Shown here: positions 34,816 to 43,951 of the stretch, piece after piece
Layout: every line of letters starts with the position of its first letter
Numbering within the stretch: position 1 is the first letter of the stretch
The notes under the pieces: model-generated
Database searches by the model: none
What the model was told of the DNA's origin: nothing
What the model saw: only the letters and a program-made list of their open reading frames with translations
Position numbers and translations under genes: made by a program
From: Paenarthrobacter nitroguajacolicus
Lineage (GTDB): Bacteria; Actinomycetota; Actinomycetes; Actinomycetales; Micrococcaceae
Direction of reading: 5' to 3'
Length of the DNA stretch: 64,000 nucleotides
NCBI RefSeq assembly: GCF_029952445.1
Contig: NZ_JAQPPK010000025.1
Coordinates: 19,695 to 83,694, forward strand

Positions 34816-35338
34816 TCCCAACTCGGCTGACCAAAGCGCCAACAAGGACGATGACGCCGTATGGCTGGATCTGGTGGCCCGGCTGGAGGCCACGCAGTCT
34901 GCTCCTGATGCACTAGGGCAGGACTCGGACGTGCCCGCTGCGGAGACTGATCAACCGCAGGCGGGTTCCGGGAAGACCTTCAAAGACTTCGACCCCCTGG
35001 GCCTGTCGGCTTCTGCTGCCGTGCCGGCCGCGGATCCTGCTGCCGGCGAAGGGCAGGGCCGCTCGCTTGGCCCGCGCGATTTCGAGGTGGACGACGACGA
35101 TGACGCGTTCGTCCCGGAAGAGCCGCCGAGCCTGGCGGGTACCGAACCGCTGACCATGTTGGCGTGGGTTGGAGCTGTGGGAGGTCCTGTCGCGCTCCTC
35201 TTCACCGCCATGTTCTGGCGATCGGCGCCCCTGGCTGCCATCCTGGGGATCGTTGCTGCGTTCGTGGCCTCGGTGGTGTTCCTCATCATGAGGCTTCCGG
35301 AGGAAAAGAATGAGGACGACGACGGCGCCCGCATCTAG
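34802..35338 (+). CDS. Hypothetical membrane protein with long acidic N-terminus
   Basis: 178 aa. Residues 1-115 are hydrophilic, acidic and Ala/Pro-rich, with a run of aspartates near residue 98. Residues 116-165 form two hydrophobic helices (LTMLAWVGAVGGPVALLFTA and AAILGIVAAFVASVVFLIM), and the C-terminus is charged. No family recognised. It overlaps the upstream hydrolase by 14 bp and ends 30 bp from the convergent ROK kinase gene. It could anchor or regulate the hydrolase pair, but that is only context. Confidence 0.7.
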   Translation: MNRPDPNSADQSANKDDDAVWLDLVARLEATQSAPDALGQDSDVPAAETDQPQAGSGKTFKDFDPLGLSASAAVPAADPAAGEGQGRSLGPRDFEVDDDDDAFVPEEPPSLAGTEPLTMLAWVGAVGGPVALLFTAMFWRSAPLAAILGIVAAFVASVVFLIMRLPEEKNEDDDGARI

Positions 35339-35368
35339 CTGCCGACGTCCAGGTCCCGAGGGCTGCGC

Positions 35369-36427
35369 TTAGCTGTGCGTCCTGCCGCTGACCCGTGAGA
35401 GGTCCGCGGCGCCAATCATGCCGGCCCGTGGTCCCAGGGCAGCAAGTTCGATCCGGGCCATGGGCCTGAACCCGCGGCCCGTGAGGTTTTTGGCGAATGA
35501 GTCACGTGCCGGTCCTGCCAGGAGGTCTCCGGCATCGCATAGGCCGCCGCCGATGACGAACATGCCGGGATCCAGTGCTGCAGCGAGGTTCGCCAGACCC
35601 AGGCCCAGCCATTCTCCCTGGTCGGCCAGCAACTCCCGGGACGTAGCATCCCCGGCAAGAGCCAGGGCCGTGACGGCTGCCCCCGTGATGTTGTCCGCTG
35701 TCCCGCCGGCACGTTCAAGCAGGGCGCGGCCCTCGGGTGAGTTGGTCCGTACGAGTTGCCGGGCCTCACGCCCCAGCGCATTTCCGGACGCGTACTGCTC
35801 CCAGCATCCGCGGTTGCCGCATTCGCAGCGGTGGCCACCGGGAAAAATGATCTGGTGACCGAACTCGCCGGCCACTCCATAGCGGCCGCGCTCCACCCGG
35901 CCGTCCATCACCATGGCACCGCCAATACCGGTTCCGAGGGTGATGCACACCAGGCGGCTTTCACCGTGGCCGGCACCAAAGCGCCATTCAGCCCATGCCG
36001 CTGCATCGGCGTCGTTCGTAAGCAGGACCGGACGCCTGAGCAGTTTCTGCAGGCTGGCCCGAAGGGGCTCGTTGCGCCAGGCGAGATGAGGGCTGAACAG
36101 GACCGTACCGCCGTCGAGGTCCATCCAACCGGCGGCGCCGATACCCACTGAGGCGATCCTGTGCCCTGCGCTGAGCTCGTCCACGAGTTCAACGATCGTC
36201 TGTTCCACGGCCCGCGGGTCGGCACCCGGAGTGGACCGGCGGGCCTCGGCGAGGACCCTGCCTTCGGCGTCCACTACGCCCGCGGCCACCTTGGTTCCAC
36301 CGATGTCGATCCCGATCGCCAGTCCCCTGCGGCCGAGGTGGCTGCGCCGGGCGGCCCAGGGTACGTCCTTCCAGGCTGCGGCCGGAGGCCTGGAATTTAC
36401 GCGGGAACTGGACCGAAATGCGGGCAT
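35369..36427 (-). CDS. ROK-family sugar kinase (glucokinase-like)
   Basis: Phosphorylates glucose or a related sugar. The ATP site IGIDIGGTKVAAGVV, catalytic TNDADAAAWAEW, LGTGIGGAMV and the ROK zinc motif HRCECGNRGCWEQYASG are visible. No DNA-binding domain, so a kinase rather than an NagC-type repressor. 352 aa with an uncertain 35-residue N-terminal stretch before the ATP site. ATP versus polyphosphate use cannot be decided. Convergent with the hydrolase genes. Confidence 0.88.
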   Translation of the reverse strand: MPAFRSSSRVNSRPPAAAWKDVPWAARRSHLGRRGLAIGIDIGGTKVAAGVVDAEGRVLAEARRSTPGADPRAVEQTIVELVDELSAGHRIASVGIGAAGWMDLDGGTVLFSPHLAWRNEPLRASLQKLLRRPVLLTNDADAAAWAEWRFGAGHGESRLVCITLGTGIGGAMVMDGRVERGRYGVAGEFGHQIIFPGGHRCECGNRGCWEQYASGNALGREARQLVRTNSPEGRALLERAGGTADNITGAAVTALALAGDATSRELLADQGEWLGLGLANLAAALDPGMFVIGGGLCDAGDLLAGPARDSFAKNLTGRGFRPMARIELAALGPRAGMIGAADLSRVSGRTHS

Positions 36428-36613
36428 CCCATCATCCTATTCCGCCATGGGTCGCGCCCCCGCATCGCGGGCTCCGTAAGTCTCCGAGTTGCTTGGAATG
36501 GGGCCTCCTCCGTAAAGTTACTCGCCAGTAGGTGAAATAGGACACACCTCCGCGAGCGGGCATACTAGAGTGAAAGAAGCCCCTCGTGGCCCGTGGATAT
36601 CAAAGGAGCTACC

Positions 36614-38428
36614 GTGCGTGAAATCAGTGTTCCTCCCCTCGTGAACATCTCCCCTGAAACCAACATCACGGACTTCGTGCTTCGGGAGGCGGACAAGGCC
36701 TCCAACCCTCCGTTGTTCTCCAAACTGGACGGCTGTGGGCAGTGGAAGGACATCCGCGCCACTGAATTCCTCGCTGACGTCCGGGCACTGGCCAAGGGCC
36801 TCATCGCCAGCGGCGTGGGTCAGGGCGACAGGGTGGGCATCATGTCCAGGACGCGCTACGAGTGGTCCCTGGTTGACTTCGCGATCTGGTTTGCCGGAGC
36901 CGTGTCAGTGCCCATCTACGAAACGTCCTCCCCATCGCAGGTGGCGTGGAATCTTGGGGACTCCGGTGCTGTGGCAGCCTTTGGCGAGTCGGCCCACCAT
37001 GAGGACATCATCCGCCAGGCCGTAGTTGCCGAGGACATCACCTCCGTTGCCAACGTGTGGCAACTTGAGGGCGCCGGACTCGATGCCTTGCGCTCCGCCG
37101 GAGCCGGGGTTCCCGACGACGAACTCGAGTCCCGCCGGTCCGCCGCCGGACTGCGGGACGTCGCCACCATCATCTACACCTCCGGAACCACCGGCAGGCC
37201 GAAGGGATGCGAGCTGACGCACGGCAATTTCGTGGAACTTTCCGAAAATGCCCGCGCCTCGCTGCCGGAGATCATCAACGAATCCGGCAAGACCATCATG
37301 TTCCTGCCGTTGGCCCACGTGTTCGCCCGCTTCATCTCCGTCCTGGCGGTAGCCGGCGGGGTCCAGGTGGCACACACCCCGGACATCAAGAACCTGCTGG
37401 GCGATCTCCAAAGCTTCCAGCCGACGTTCATACTCGCCGTGCCCCGCGTCTTCGAGAAGGTTTACAACTCCGCGCTCACCAAGGCCGAAGACGGTGGCAA
37501 GGGCGCCATCTTCCACCGGGCAGTGGACACCGCGATCGCGTACTCCAAGGCCCGCCAGAACGGAAACCTTGGCCTCGGGTTGAAGCTCAAGCATGCCGTG
37601 TTCGACAAACTGGTTTACGGGAAGCTCCGGGCGGCCATGGGTGGCCACGTCGCCCATGCGGTGTCCGGAGGCGGCCCGTTGGGCGAACGCCTGGGCCACT
37701 TCTTCCAGGGCATTGGGCTGCAGATCCTGGAGGGTTACGGCCTGACCGAAACCACGGCTCCGATCTCCGTCAACACCCCGTCCATGATCAGGATCGGCAC
37801 GGTAGGCGCTCCCCTTCCGGGGAACTCGGTAAAAATCGCGGACGACGGCGAGATTCTCGCCAAGGGTGTCTGCGTGATGCGCGGCTACTACAAGCGCCCG
37901 GACCTCACCGAAGAGACGTTCACCGAGGACGGCTGGTTCCGCACCGGCGACATTGGAGAGCTGGACAGCAACGGCTTCCTGAAGATCACCGGCCGCAAGA
38001 AGGAAATCATCGTCACGGCAGGCGGCAAGAATGTGGTGCCCGCCCTGTTGGAGGACCAGATCCGCTCGGACGCCCTCGTCTCCCAGGTCCTGGTGGTTGG
38101 TGACAACCGTCCTTTCATCGGCGCGCTGGTCACCCTGGACGAAGAAGCCCTGCCGGGCTGGCTGGAACGCCACGGACTGCCGGCAAGCACGACGCTGCAC
38201 GAGGCCACCGAACATGCCGTGGTCAAGGCCGCGGTGCAGGAACTCATCAGCAAGGCAAACCAGTCAGTTTCACAGGCCGAAGCCATCAAGTCCTTCCGCG
38301 TGGTGCCGGCGGACTTCACGGAAGCCTCCGGCCACCTCACGCCTTCCCTCAAGGTCAAGCGCGCACAGGTCATGAAGGACTTCGACGCCGTGATCGAGGA
38401 AATGTATTCAGCGCCCCGCGCGTCCTAG
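36614..38428 (+). CDS. Long-chain acyl-CoA synthetase (FadD15-like)
   Basis: AMP-forming ligase activating fatty acids. The P-loop-like IIYTSGTTGRPKGCELTH, ILEGYGLTETTAP, WFRTGDIGELD and ITGRKKEIIVTAGGKNV motifs appear in order. The GTG at 36614 has AAAGGAG 5 bp upstream and gives 604 aa. Large prokaryotic FadD15/LACS type, not a short CoA ligase. It ends at a 20-bp perfect terminator shared with pyc. The same gene lies near aroG/pknL in mycobacteria (Rv2187). Confidence 0.92.
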   Translation: MREISVPPLVNISPETNITDFVLREADKASNPPLFSKLDGCGQWKDIRATEFLADVRALAKGLIASGVGQGDRVGIMSRTRYEWSLVDFAIWFAGAVSVPIYETSSPSQVAWNLGDSGAVAAFGESAHHEDIIRQAVVAEDITSVANVWQLEGAGLDALRSAGAGVPDDELESRRSAAGLRDVATIIYTSGTTGRPKGCELTHGNFVELSENARASLPEIINESGKTIMFLPLAHVFARFISVLAVAGGVQVAHTPDIKNLLGDLQSFQPTFILAVPRVFEKVYNSALTKAEDGGKGAIFHRAVDTAIAYSKARQNGNLGLGLKLKHAVFDKLVYGKLRAAMGGHVAHAVSGGGPLGERLGHFFQGIGLQILEGYGLTETTAPISVNTPSMIRIGTVGAPLPGNSVKIADDGEILAKGVCVMRGYYKRPDLTEETFTEDGWFRTGDIGELDSNGFLKITGRKKEIIVTAGGKNVVPALLEDQIRSDALVSQVLVVGDNRPFIGALVTLDEEALPGWLERHGLPASTTLHEATEHAVVKAAVQELISKANQSVSQAEAIKSFRVVPADFTEASGHLTPSLKVKRAQVMKDFDAVIEEMYSAPRAS

Positions 38429-38460
38429 CATGAGCCGGCGCACTAACGCCTGACAGCCAA

Positions 38461-38503
38461 AAAAGTACCCCGCCCGGACCAAGTCCGGGCGGGGTACTTT
38501 TTC
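38461..38503. terminator. 20-bp perfect stem bidirectional terminator
   Basis: 38461-38480 and 38484-38503 are exact reverse complements around the loop CAA, with AAAAA at one end and TTTTT at the other. It separates the convergent acyl-CoA synthetase and pyc genes and should work in both directions. Confidence 0.92.
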
Positions 38504-38515
38504 CCTGGCGGCTTG

Positions 38516-41500
38516 CTAGCCGACTACCAGCAGCAAGTCTCCGCCCTGGACCTGTTCCACCGCTGAAATGGCAAGGCGCGAAACGGTACCTGCCACCGGC
38601 GTCGTAATGGAAGCCTCCATCTTCATCGCTTCGATGGTGGCAACGGTGTCGCCGGCCTTGACGGTGTCACCGGCCTTGACCGTGACAGTCACGGCACCGG
38701 CGAACGGAGCTGCGACCTGTCCGGGCTGGGCGGGGTCGGCCTTCTCCGCAGCCTTGACGTTGCTGACCACTGAACGGTCACGGACAACTACGGGACGGGA
38801 CTGGCCGTTGAGGGTGCACATGACCGTGCGCATGCCCTTCTCGTCGGCTTCGGACACGGCTTCGAGCTGGGCAATGAGGCGTACGCCCTTTTCCAGTTCG
38901 ATGACGTGCTCGGAGCCTTGCTGGAAGCCGTAGAGGTAGTCGCGGGTGTCGAGTACGGAAATGTTGCCGTAGGTCTCCACGCTCTTCAGGTAGTCCTTGG
39001 TGGGACCGGCAAAGAGCAGGCGGTTCAGCGTGTGCTGACGCGTCTTGGAGTCACCCTTGAGTGCTTCGCTGTCTTCAGGGCTGATCTCCACATCGCGAAC
39101 CTTCACGCTGCGGCCCTGCAAGGCCTTGGTGCGGAAGGGCTCGGGCCAGCCACCGGGAGGATCACCAAGCTCGCCGGACAGGAAGCCGATTACGGAGTCC
39201 GGGATGTCGTAGTTCTGCGGGTTCTCGTTGAAGTCCGCAGGATCTGCGTTGAGTCCCACAAGGTGCAGGGCGAGGTCTCCCACCACCTTGGAGGACGGCG
39301 TCACCTTGACCAGGCGGCCAAGGATGCGGTCTGCCGCCGTGTACATGTCCTCGATGGCTTCGAACTGCTCCCCCAGGCCCAGCGCGATGGCCTGCTGGCG
39401 GAGGTTCGAAAGCTGCCCGCCCGGGATCTCGTGCCGGTAGACCCGGCCTGTGGGGCCGGGCAGGCCGGACTCGAAGGGTGCGTATACCCGTCGAACGGCT
39501 TCCCAATACGGCTCCATGGCGCCGACGTTGGCCAGGCTGAGGCCCGTATCGCGGGGCGTGTTGGCCAGGGCAGCCACCAGCGCGGAAGCGGCAGGCTGGC
39601 TGGTGGTTCCCGCCAGCGATGCCGCGGCGACATCCACGGCATCCACACCGGCATCGACGGCCGCCAGCAGGGTGGCGAGCTGGCCACCGGCGGTGTCGTG
39701 GGTGTGCAGGTGCACCGGCAGGTCGAAGCGCTCACGGAGCGCCGTGACAAGTTTGGCCGCTGCTGCGGGGCGCAGGAGTCCGGCCATGTCCTTGATGGCA
39801 AGGATGTGGGCACCGGCGTCGACGATCTTCTGCGCCAGCTCCAGGTAGTAGTCCAGCGTGTAGAGGTCCTCGTTGGGGTCCAGGAGGTTGCCGGTGTAGC
39901 ACAGGGCGACCTCCGCAACAGCAGTTCCTGTTGCCCGGACTGCCCGGATGGCCGGAGCCATCTGGTTGACGTCGTTGAGGGCATCGAAGATACGGAAGAT
40001 GTCGATGCCCGTGGCTGCGGCTTCGTTGACGAAGGCCTCAGTCACTTCTTCCGGGTAAGGCGTGTAGCCCACGGTGTTGCGTCCACGAAGGAGCATTTGG
40101 AGGCAGGTGTTGGGCAGGGCCTGGCGGAGTGCACCCAAGCGGTCCCACGGGTCCTCACCGAGGAAGCGCAGGGCGACGTCGTAGGTGGCACCGCCCCAAG
40201 CTTCCACTGAGAACAGTTCCGGCATCAGTGCCGTGACTGCAGGTCCGGCCGCAACGAGGTCGCGGGTGCGGACGCGGGTAGCAAGAAGGGACTGGTGTGC
40301 GTCGCGGAAGGTGGTGTCCGTGACGGCCAACGCGTTCTGCTCGCGCAGCGCCTTGGCGAAGCCTTCCGGGCCGAGTTCGATCAGCTTCTGGCGCGAACCG
40401 GACGTCGGGACAGGCCCTTCGACGGCGGGCAGCTTGCTGGCAGGGTCGGAATGGACCTTGAGTTCGCCGTTCGGCTTGTTCACGGTCACCTCAGCCAACC
40501 AGGTGAGCAGCTTGGTGCCGCGGTCCGCGGAGATGTGGGACTTCAGCAGTTCAGGGCGCTTGTCGATGAAGTCCGTCGCCACGTTGCCGGCGTTGAAGTC
40601 CGGGTCCGCCAGGACAGCCTGCAGGAACGGAATGTTGGTGGATACGCCACGGATACGGAATTCGGCAAGACCACGACGGGCCCGGGCAACAGCAGCCGGG
40701 TAGTCACGGCCGCGGCAGGTGAGCTTCACCAGCATGGAGTCGAAGTGCGGGCTGATTTCGGCACCCGAGTAGACCGTACCGCCGTCGAGCCTTACACCGG
40801 CGCCGCCAGCTGAACGGTAGCCGGTGATCTTTCCGACGTCGGGCCGGAAGCCATTGGCGGGGTCCTCGGTGGTGATACGGCACTGCAGTGCGGCGCCCTT
40901 GATGGATACTGACTCCTGGCTCAATCCCAGATCTGCCAGGGTCTCCCCCGAGGCGATACGCATCTGCGCCTGCACGAGGTCGACATCGGTGATTTCCTCC
41001 GTGACGGTGTGCTCCACCTGGATACGGGGGTTCATTTCGATGAAGACGTGCTGGCCGGCACGCTCACCCTCGGTGTCGACGAGGAACTCGACAGTTCCGG
41101 CGTTGACGTAGTTCAGCGCTTTGGCGAATGCGACGGCATCGCGGTAGAGCGCCTGCCGGATGTTCTCATCCAGGTTCGGTGCCGGGGCGATTTCCACCAC
41201 CTTCTGGTGACGGCGCTGCAGGGAACAGTCACGCTCGAACAGATGCATGACGTTGCCCTCGGCATCTGCCAGGATCTGCACTTCGATGTGACGGGGACGC
41301 AGCACAGCCTGTTCAAGGAACATTGTGGGATCGCCAAAAGCTGCGTCAGCCTCACGCATGGCTGATTGCAGGGCTTCGGGCAAGGCTTCGCGCGTTTCGA
41401 CGCGCCGCATGCCACGTCCGCCGCCGCCGGCAACGGCCTTGGCGAAGATGGGGAAGCCAATGTCGTCAGCTGCCGCGATGAGTTCGTCAAGGTCCTTGGA

Positions 41501-41911
41501 TGGCTTGCTCGACTTCAGGACGGGCACGCCTGCCTTGCGGGCTGCTTCCAGGGCCGCAACTTTGTTCCCTGCAAGCTCCAGGACCTCTGCAGGTGGCCCC
41601 ACGAAGGTAATTCCGGCTGCCTTTGCGGCCCGTGCAAGATCCGGGTTCTCCGAGAGGAAGCCATAGCCGGGGTAAATGGCGTCAGCACCGGCTTCTTTGG
41701 CGACGCGGACAACCTCCTCGACGTCCAGGTAGGCGCGGACAGGATGGCCCACCTCGCCGATCAGGTAAGCTTCGTCGGCTTTCTGCCGGTGGATCGAGTT
41801 ACGGTCCTCGTGCGGAAAGACGGCTACGGTCTTGGCGCCCAGTTCATAACCAGCGCGAAACGCCCTGATCGCGATTTCGCCGCGATTGGCCACCAGAATT
41901 TTCGAAAACAT
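38516..41911 (-). CDS. pyc: Pyruvate carboxylase
   Basis: Biotin enzyme that makes oxaloacetate from pyruvate and bicarbonate to refill the TCA cycle. Single-chain form of 1131 aa: biotin carboxylase (VANRGEIAIRAFRAGYELGA at the start, GGGGRGMRRV near residue 165); carboxyltransferase (TTFRDAHQSLLATRVRT near residue 545, with the WGGATYDVA block); the PYC/OADA domain; and the C-terminal biotinyl domain with the target lysine in EAMKMEAS. AGGAGAAGT precedes the ATG. A palindrome lies 67 bp upstream. With DctA and PrpD in this window it feeds C4 metabolism. Confidence 0.97.
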   Translation of the reverse strand: MFSKILVANRGEIAIRAFRAGYELGAKTVAVFPHEDRNSIHRQKADEAYLIGEVGHPVRAYLDVEEVVRVAKEAGADAIYPGYGFLSENPDLARAAKAAGITFVGPPAEVLELAGNKVAALEAARKAGVPVLKSSKPSKDLDELIAAADDIGFPIFAKAVAGGGGRGMRRVETREALPEALQSAMREADAAFGDPTMFLEQAVLRPRHIEVQILADAEGNVMHLFERDCSLQRRHQKVVEIAPAPNLDENIRQALYRDAVAFAKALNYVNAGTVEFLVDTEGERAGQHVFIEMNPRIQVEHTVTEEITDVDLVQAQMRIASGETLADLGLSQESVSIKGAALQCRITTEDPANGFRPDVGKITGYRSAGGAGVRLDGGTVYSGAEISPHFDSMLVKLTCRGRDYPAAVARARRGLAEFRIRGVSTNIPFLQAVLADPDFNAGNVATDFIDKRPELLKSHISADRGTKLLTWLAEVTVNKPNGELKVHSDPASKLPAVEGPVPTSGSRQKLIELGPEGFAKALREQNALAVTDTTFRDAHQSLLATRVRTRDLVAAGPAVTALMPELFSVEAWGGATYDVALRFLGEDPWDRLGALRQALPNTCLQMLLRGRNTVGYTPYPEEVTEAFVNEAAATGIDIFRIFDALNDVNQMAPAIRAVRATGTAVAEVALCYTGNLLDPNEDLYTLDYYLELAQKIVDAGAHILAIKDMAGLLRPAAAAKLVTALRERFDLPVHLHTHDTAGGQLATLLAAVDAGVDAVDVAAASLAGTTSQPAASALVAALANTPRDTGLSLANVGAMEPYWEAVRRVYAPFESGLPGPTGRVYRHEIPGGQLSNLRQQAIALGLGEQFEAIEDMYTAADRILGRLVKVTPSSKVVGDLALHLVGLNADPADFNENPQNYDIPDSVIGFLSGELGDPPGGWPEPFRTKALQGRSVKVRDVEISPEDSEALKGDSKTRQHTLNRLLFAGPTKDYLKSVETYGNISVLDTRDYLYGFQQGSEHVIELEKGVRLIAQLEAVSEADEKGMRTVMCTLNGQSRPVVVRDRSVVSNVKAAEKADPAQPGQVAAPFAGAVTVTVKAGDTVKAGDTVATIEAMKMEASITTPVAGTVSRLAISAVEQVQGGDLLLVVG

Positions 41912-41977
41912 ACTTCTCCTGCATCATTGCGGGTGGATCGGTCGGTGGTCACAGTGTGTAGTGCCGCCAGCATCAAA

Positions 41978-41991
41978 CACAAATCTTTGTG
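41978..41991. promoter_or_regulatory. Palindrome CACAAA-TC-TTTGTG upstream of pyc
   Basis: A perfect 6-bp inverted repeat with a 2-bp centre, 67 bp upstream of the pyc ATG and about 225 bp from the divergent ParA-like gene. Its size and position suit a repressor or activator site for pyc. The regulator is unknown. Confidence 0.5.
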
Positions 41992-42131
41992 GCAACCATC
42001 ACAATGGAATCGTCATGTGGGCGGTATATGCGTGCGCGCGATCCGAAGGCGTGCTAGTGCCCGCCGCCATCATCCCCTGGCCGGGCGCGTAGAAAGCGGG
42101 ATTCAACGCCGAAGCACCATATGATGTTCAG

Positions 42132-42168
42132 GGGGCTTCGGCAAGCCCCGGCTCCGGCCATTCCGGAG
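42132..42168 (+). promoter_or_regulatory. Double hairpin in the ParA-like gene leader
   Basis: GGGGCTT-CGGC-AAGCCCC (42132-42149) is followed at once by CTCCGG-CCATT-CCGGAG (42152-42168). Both are perfect stems. A TATGAT lies 7 bp upstream, so the hairpins may open the transcript of the gene starting at 42216. They could stabilise the mRNA or hide its ribosome site. Confidence 0.4.
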
Positions 42169-42215
42169 ACTAATGAGCGCGATACGGCAACCGGCGTTAG
42201 GTTTTGGGTTTTCAA

Positions 42216-43025
42216 GTGCAAGTAGTCAGCATCAGCAGCCTCAAGGGTGGAGTGGGAAAGACGTCCGTGACCACCGGTCTGGCGTCCGCGGCCCTCGCAG
42301 CCGGCATACCTACTTTGGTGGTGGATCTCGATCCCCATGCCGACGCCACTACGGCCCTCGGTGTCCAGCCCGGCGGGCAACAGGACATCGGCCGGATGCT
42401 GAAAAGTCCCCGACGCGCCAGGCTCCAGGACAACGTGGCCGGAAGCAGCTGGGTCTCCAACGGCTCCAGCGACGGCACCTTGGATGTTGCGGTGGGCTCC
42501 GCGTTCACAGGCGTCTATGACCGGCCCGACCTCGGCCGACGCGACCTCCGCAGGCTTTCAGCGGTGCTCGCCGGCGCGAGCAACTATGAACTCGTACTGG
42601 TGGATTGCCCGCCGTCCCTCAATGGACTGACCCGTATGGCCTGGAGCGCAAGCGACCGCGTGGTCCTGGTGGCCGAGCCGGGGTTGTTCTCCGTCGCAGG
42701 CACGGAACGGACCATGAGGGCCATTCAACTGTTCCGCCAGGAATTCGCCCCCAACCTGGCCCCGGCAGGCATCGTTGCCAACCGTGTGCGCAGTGGATCG
42801 GCCGAGCACACCTTCCGCTTGGCTGAAATGGAGTCCATGTTCGGTGAGCTGCTGCTCACCCCGCATATTCCCGAACAAGCCAACTGGCAGCAGATCCAGG
42901 GCGCGGCCCATTCGGTCCACCACTGGCCGGGAGATTCGGCGAAAAATGCCGCCAAGCTGTTCGATGCCCTGCTGGAGAGCCTTCTCGAGGGCCAGGGTAC
43001 TGCCAGGGACCGCCGTCAGCGCTGA
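42216..43025 (+). CDS. Orphan ParA/MinD-like ATPase
   Basis: Deviant Walker A protein. SSLKGGVGKTSVTTGLA near residue 10, Walker A' VVDLDPHADAT and Walker B LVLVDCPPSLNGL are intact. Such ATPases position chromosomes, plasmids or protein assemblies by patterning on the nucleoid or membrane. No parB or other known partner is adjacent, and no C-terminal amphipathic helix is evident. 269 aa from GTG 42216 (a TTG at 42204 is the alternative); no clear ribosome site. It lies between pyc (divergent) and a convergent MerR regulator gene, with a terminator behind. A second ParA is encoded at 56198. Confidence 0.85.
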   Translation: MQVVSISSLKGGVGKTSVTTGLASAALAAGIPTLVVDLDPHADATTALGVQPGGQQDIGRMLKSPRRARLQDNVAGSSWVSNGSSDGTLDVAVGSAFTGVYDRPDLGRRDLRRLSAVLAGASNYELVLVDCPPSLNGLTRMAWSASDRVVLVAEPGLFSVAGTERTMRAIQLFRQEFAPNLAPAGIVANRVRSGSAEHTFRLAEMESMFGELLLTPHIPEQANWQQIQGAAHSVHHWPGDSAKNAAKLFDALLESLLEGQGTARDRRQR

Positions 43026-43065
43026 CCGGAAACGGCTTTACCCATTGGCCACGAGCCAGCACAAC

Positions 43066-43101
43066 AAGAAAGCCTCGTCCCGGCCGGGACGAGGCTTTCT
43101 T
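43066..43101. terminator. 18-bp palindromic bidirectional terminator
   Basis: 43066-43083 and 43084-43101 form a perfect palindrome (AAGAAAGCCTCGTCCCGG and its complement), with a GGCC centre. It sits between the convergent ParA-like and MerR genes. Confidence 0.85.
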
Positions 43102-43123
43102 TGCGTGATAGGGGTTCGGCTTC

Positions 43124-43717
43124 CTAGCCGATACGTCGCGCTACGCGGCGCTTGCTCAGTTCGTCGTCCGGAAAGGACTGCTCGACGGCGTGCTCGCTCG
43201 GCAGCGCGGCCAAGCTGCCCTCAACTTCCCGCCATACACGGCCAACGGCGATGCCGAAAACGCCCTGCCCGCCTTGCACGAGGTCAATGACCTCATCTGC
43301 GGAGGTACATTCGTAGACGCTGGCGCCATCGCTCATGAGCGTGATCTGCGCCAGGTCCTCCACGCCCCGTTCGCGAAGGTGCTCAACCGCGGTTCGAATC
43401 TGCTGGAGGGATACGCCGGTATCAAGGAGGCGCTTGACCACTTTGAGAACCAGGATGTCGCGGAATCCGTAAAGCCGCTGTGAGCCTGAGCCGGCAGCTC
43501 CTCGAACAGCGGGCTCAACAAGGCCTGTACGTGCCCAGTAGTCCAGCTGGCGATATGTGATGCCTGCCGCCTTGCATGCGGTCGGGCCGCGGTATCCCGC
43601 GTCCTCGTCCAACACGGGAAGGTCCTCTGTGAAGAGTAGACCTTGGGCGCCGGATGCGGGCGCAGCAATGCCGGCAGAGGACTGCTTCAGCTCGCCTGCT
43701 TCGCCTTTCGGACTCAC
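43124..43717 (-). CDS. MerR-family regulator (Rv1830-like)
   Basis: 197-aa regulator. The MerR winged helix begins at YRGPTACKAAGITYRQLDYW (near residue 42) and continues with ARTGLVEPAVR and SQRLYGFRDILVLKVVKRLLDTG; a coiled coil and a small C-terminal domain follow. No metal-binding cysteines. In mycobacteria the orthologue sits in the same place, after the DUF151 nuclease, ftsR and garA. Targets are not known from this sequence. It is 234 bp downstream of the DUF151 gene, so probably has its own promoter. Confidence 0.9.
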   Translation of the reverse strand: MSPKGEAGELKQSSAGIAAPASGAQGLLFTEDLPVLDEDAGYRGPTACKAAGITYRQLDYWARTGLVEPAVRGAAGSGSQRLYGFRDILVLKVVKRLLDTGVSLQQIRTAVEHLRERGVEDLAQITLMSDGASVYECTSADEVIDLVQGGQGVFGIAVGRVWREVEGSLAALPSEHAVEQSFPDDELSKRRVARRIG

Positions 43718-43951
43718 GTGACCTCCTTGTTCTCAGCTCCCTTGGGGACGGTGCATACCCTGATACAACGACGAAATGCAGCAGTGTAATTCCCACAAGT
43801 CGGCACCTTCCAGTGTGACTTGCGCGGGCAGTGTATGCAACGGGAACTTGATACTTCGACGTTAGGCCCGTGGAGGGCTCAGGTCAAAGACCTTGGCCCC
43901 GAAATCCTGTCGTGTCGAAACTTTCACCCTCAACTTCAGGGTGAAGGTGCC

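Larger units (their letters stand above)
41912..42215. other. 304-bp divergent region between pyc and the ParA-like gene
   Basis: Non-coding. It holds the CACAAATCTTTGTG palindrome at 41978-41991, a TATGAT (-10-like) at 42120-42125 on the plus strand, and two consecutive hairpins at 42132-42168. No further gene was recognised. Confidence 0.6.
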
